In this document: one piece after another, positions 62,483-64,000 of the stretch | Numbering within the stretch: the first letter of the stretch is position 1 | Layout: the number at the start of each line of letters is the position of its first letter | NCBI GenBank assembly: GCA_016712465.1 | Contig: JADJQZ010000001.1 | Coordinates: 4,154,001-4,218,000, forward strand | From: Candidatus Obscuribacter sp. | GTDB taxonomy: Bacteria > Cyanobacteriota > Vampirovibrionia > Obscuribacterales > Obscuribacteraceae | DNA length: 64,000 nucleotides | Reading direction: 5' to 3' | The notes under the pieces: generated by a model | Seen by the model: only the letters and a program-made list of their open reading frames with translations | What the model was told of the DNA's origin: nothing | The model's database searches: none | Made by a program: the position numbers and the translations under genes

Positions 62483-63310
62483 TCACTGCTTATCGAGTTT
62501 ATCCCGAATCACCTTGACTCGCTCAGCCAACTCAGTTGCTTCTGCATCCCTACCCGCAAGCTTCAAAAGGGCCGTATAATTCTCGAGCAGAATGGCGACC
62601 TCAGGGTGGTCCGCGCCAAGCACCTTTTCATAAATCGTCAGGGACTTCTTGTATAGATCTTCTGCTTCCTTCAGTTTCCCCTGCTTCTTGTATACAACGG
62701 CAAGATTGTTGTAATTCTTTGCCAGACTGACATTATCGGAGCCGAGGACCTTCTCTTCGATTGCCAGCGCCTCACCGTATAACTGCTCGGCCTCCGTAAA
62801 CTTCTTCTGATCCGCATAAAGAGCGGCGATATTAGCCATGGTATTGGCCACGCTGGCATGTTCGGCACCAAAACATTTTTTCTGAATGGTGAGAGCCTGC
62901 TGAAAGATTGGCTCTGCCTCAGTATATTTACCTTGAGCTTCGTAAACCAGAGCCAAGTTATTCATGGCCGTTGCCAGGTCTGGATGCTCGGCACCGCGCA
63001 CCTTCTCATAAATGGACAGAGCCCGCTTGTAGAGCGGTTCGGCCTCTACATACTTGCCCTGGGTTTCGCACACAAGAGCGAGATTATTAAGGGTGGTAGC
63101 CACCCTTACGTCTTCGGCGCCGAATTTCTCCGCCTTGGTCAGGGCTTCTGAAAAAGCCAGTTCCGCCACAGCGTATTTACCCTGCCGATAAGCCATAGAG
63201 CCAACCTCCAGGTCCTGAGACCAGGTGGTTTCTTGCGCACCACCGGGTGCGGCAAAAGCCAGAAATTGCAGGGCGCAGAGGGCAAGATGCTTAAATTTCA
63301 CGACACTCAT
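62483..63310 (-). CDS. Secreted TPR protein (kinesin-light-chain-like repeats)
   Basis: 275 residues. The signal peptide (LALCALQFLAFAAPGGA) spans about 9-25. From about residue 35 it has five or six 42-residue TPR repeats of the TPR_12/kinesin-light-chain kind, each reading ATTMNNLALVYEAQGKYTEAE with changes (for example residues ~65-106, 107-148, 149-190, 191-232). The DNA of neighbouring repeats is similar, showing recent duplication. It is convergent with the gene at 62116. Probably a periplasmic scaffold. Confidence 0.8.
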   Translation of the reverse strand: MSVVKFKHLALCALQFLAFAAPGGAQETTWSQDLEVGSMAYRQGKYAVAELAFSEALTKAEKFGAEDVRVATTLNNLALVCETQGKYVEAEPLYKRALSIYEKVRGAEHPDLATAMNNLALVYEAQGKYTEAEPIFQQALTIQKKCFGAEHASVANTMANIAALYADQKKFTEAEQLYGEALAIEEKVLGSDNVSLAKNYNNLAVVYKKQGKLKEAEDLYKKSLTIYEKVLGADHPEVAILLENYTALLKLAGRDAEATELAERVKVIRDKLDKQ

Positions 63311-63361
63311 CTGTTAAGACAGGAACGGCTCAATTGTATCAAATGGGATTTACTTTCCAGG

Positions 63362-64000
63362 CTAGAACAATACGGCATCAGCGGGCATAACCCTCAGCTT
63401 CACCGGAGTCAAAAGAGCCACCTCCCCATTGTTCGAGTCATTCATTTCGCGGCTTGCTCTATATAGGTCTTTGCCGTCACAAAAATCCATGGCGCCATCC
63501 ATGACAACAATAAGATATGGCAACTTTACGGCTTCCACTCGATCGCGACCGCCGGCATTGAAGGAAATGAAATAATCAAAGTCGTTTCCAGCCGGTATTC
63601 TTACCAGATGGTTGCTTCTCGCTTCTCTGACGCCAGAGGCAAATATGGAGAGCAACTTCTGCCGCTCGACAGTGCTGAGTTCCTTTTGCAGGCGACGCAT
63701 CTCGGAAATCACCTGCCGCCTGGGAAGTTCGGAATCGGCCCACTGATTTGGATAGAAAACCTGGTAGCGGTCGCCGGCCAAAAAGCCAATTGGCCGCTTC
63801 AATAAATTTTCAATGCGCACGTGTACAAAGAAATCCTTACTGCCTTCCTTCCGGTAAAGGGCACGCTCCACTACCACTGTGGCACAGGGGCAACGGGCTA
63901 CCTCTTTCCACTGCCCGCTCAAGGGCGCCACCCGAAACTTAATCTGCACCGGCTCAAAACCGGGACCTCGCCAGAGCAGGGTGTGCTCACCAGCCTTACG
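63362..64000 (-). CDS. Unknown protein, N-terminus beyond the window
   Basis: The minus-strand frame ends at 63362 and is open to the right edge (64000), so the start lies outside. At least 212 codons. The visible part has a beta-rich pattern (LLWRGPGFEPVQIKFRVAPLSGQWKEVARCPCATVVVERALYRK) that looks like a repeated FxFxV domain, then a helical region (RRLQKELSTVERQKLLSIFASGVREARSN). No domain recognised. It is followed on the same strand by the TPR gene. Confidence 0.55.
   Translation of the reverse strand, partial: RKAGEHTLLWRGPGFEPVQIKFRVAPLSGQWKEVARCPCATVVVERALYRKEGSKDFFVHVRIENLLKRPIGFLAGDRYQVFYPNQWADSELPRRQVISEMRRLQKELSTVERQKLLSIFASGVREARSNHLVRIPAGNDFDYFISFNAGGRDRVEAVKLPYLIVVMDGAMDFCDGKDLYRASREMNDSNNGEVALLTPVKLRVMPADAVLF

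Overview
The window looks like the chromosome of a Gram-negative-type bacterium with roughly balanced base composition. It encodes LpxI and an LptF/LptG permease, which implies lipid A and an outer membrane. It also has a GlnN-type (type III) glutamine synthetase, many TPR proteins, a PknB-like kinase, and many large secreted proteins with no close functional name. This combination, typical of the non-photosynthetic sister lineages of Cyanobacteria (Melainabacteria/Vampirovibrionia, for example Obscuribacterales), is my best guess. It is an inference from protein style; no rRNA is present to test it.

Layout. 1-8.2 kb is core: an unknown partial gene, three tandem terminator-like repeats, glnN, a YjbQ protein, two lineage-type proteins, lpxI and a secreted protein. 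8.24 kb is tRNA-Arg(ACG). From 8,276 to 26,219 lies an integrated island bounded by a perfect 44-bp direct repeat of the 3' part of that tRNA, with a broken integrase next to the right repeat. The island carries a complete type I restriction-modification operon (hsdR-hsdM-hsdS), two further nuclease-like proteins (DUF3883 and DUF4268 types), a GIY-YIG protein, a TPR protein, a membrane protein with a superinfection-immunity-like segment, a small secreted-protein gene cut by two in-frame amber codons, and a complete IS21-family element with a 7-bp target duplication. It reads as a defence island.

26.2-40 kb returns to core-like genes (TPR proteins, LptF/G, hydrolase-like and GNAT proteins, a Ser/Thr kinase, a nucleotidyltransferase), interrupted by a 2.1-kb group II intron whose reverse-transcriptase ORF is frameshifted and lacks the HNH end. 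At 40.2-42.3 kb a GHMP small-molecule kinase and a cysteine-synthase-fold PLP enzyme overlap by one base behind a structured leader; together they may make an amino acid through a phosphorylated intermediate. Convergent to them, 42.3-44.8 kb encodes a full-length T7-like single-subunit RNA polymerase with all catalytic residues and no other phage gene nearby. This is the most unusual gene in the window.

45-59 kb holds a series of secreted or membrane proteins: an S41 protease (frameshifted), a clan-CD (caspase-like) candidate, an AraC regulator divergent from a decayed aldo/keto reductase and a zinc alcohol dehydrogenase, a VIT/vWA membrane protein behind a GGAAA microsatellite, and a secreted EF-hand calpain in a two-gene operon. 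59.7-64 kb has a small membrane protein, a tandem-duplicated beta-rich protein, a seven-gene tRNA array (Pro, Ile, Gln, His, Asn, Trp, Tyr) with unusual T-loops in two members, a TPR protein, and a gene running off the right edge.
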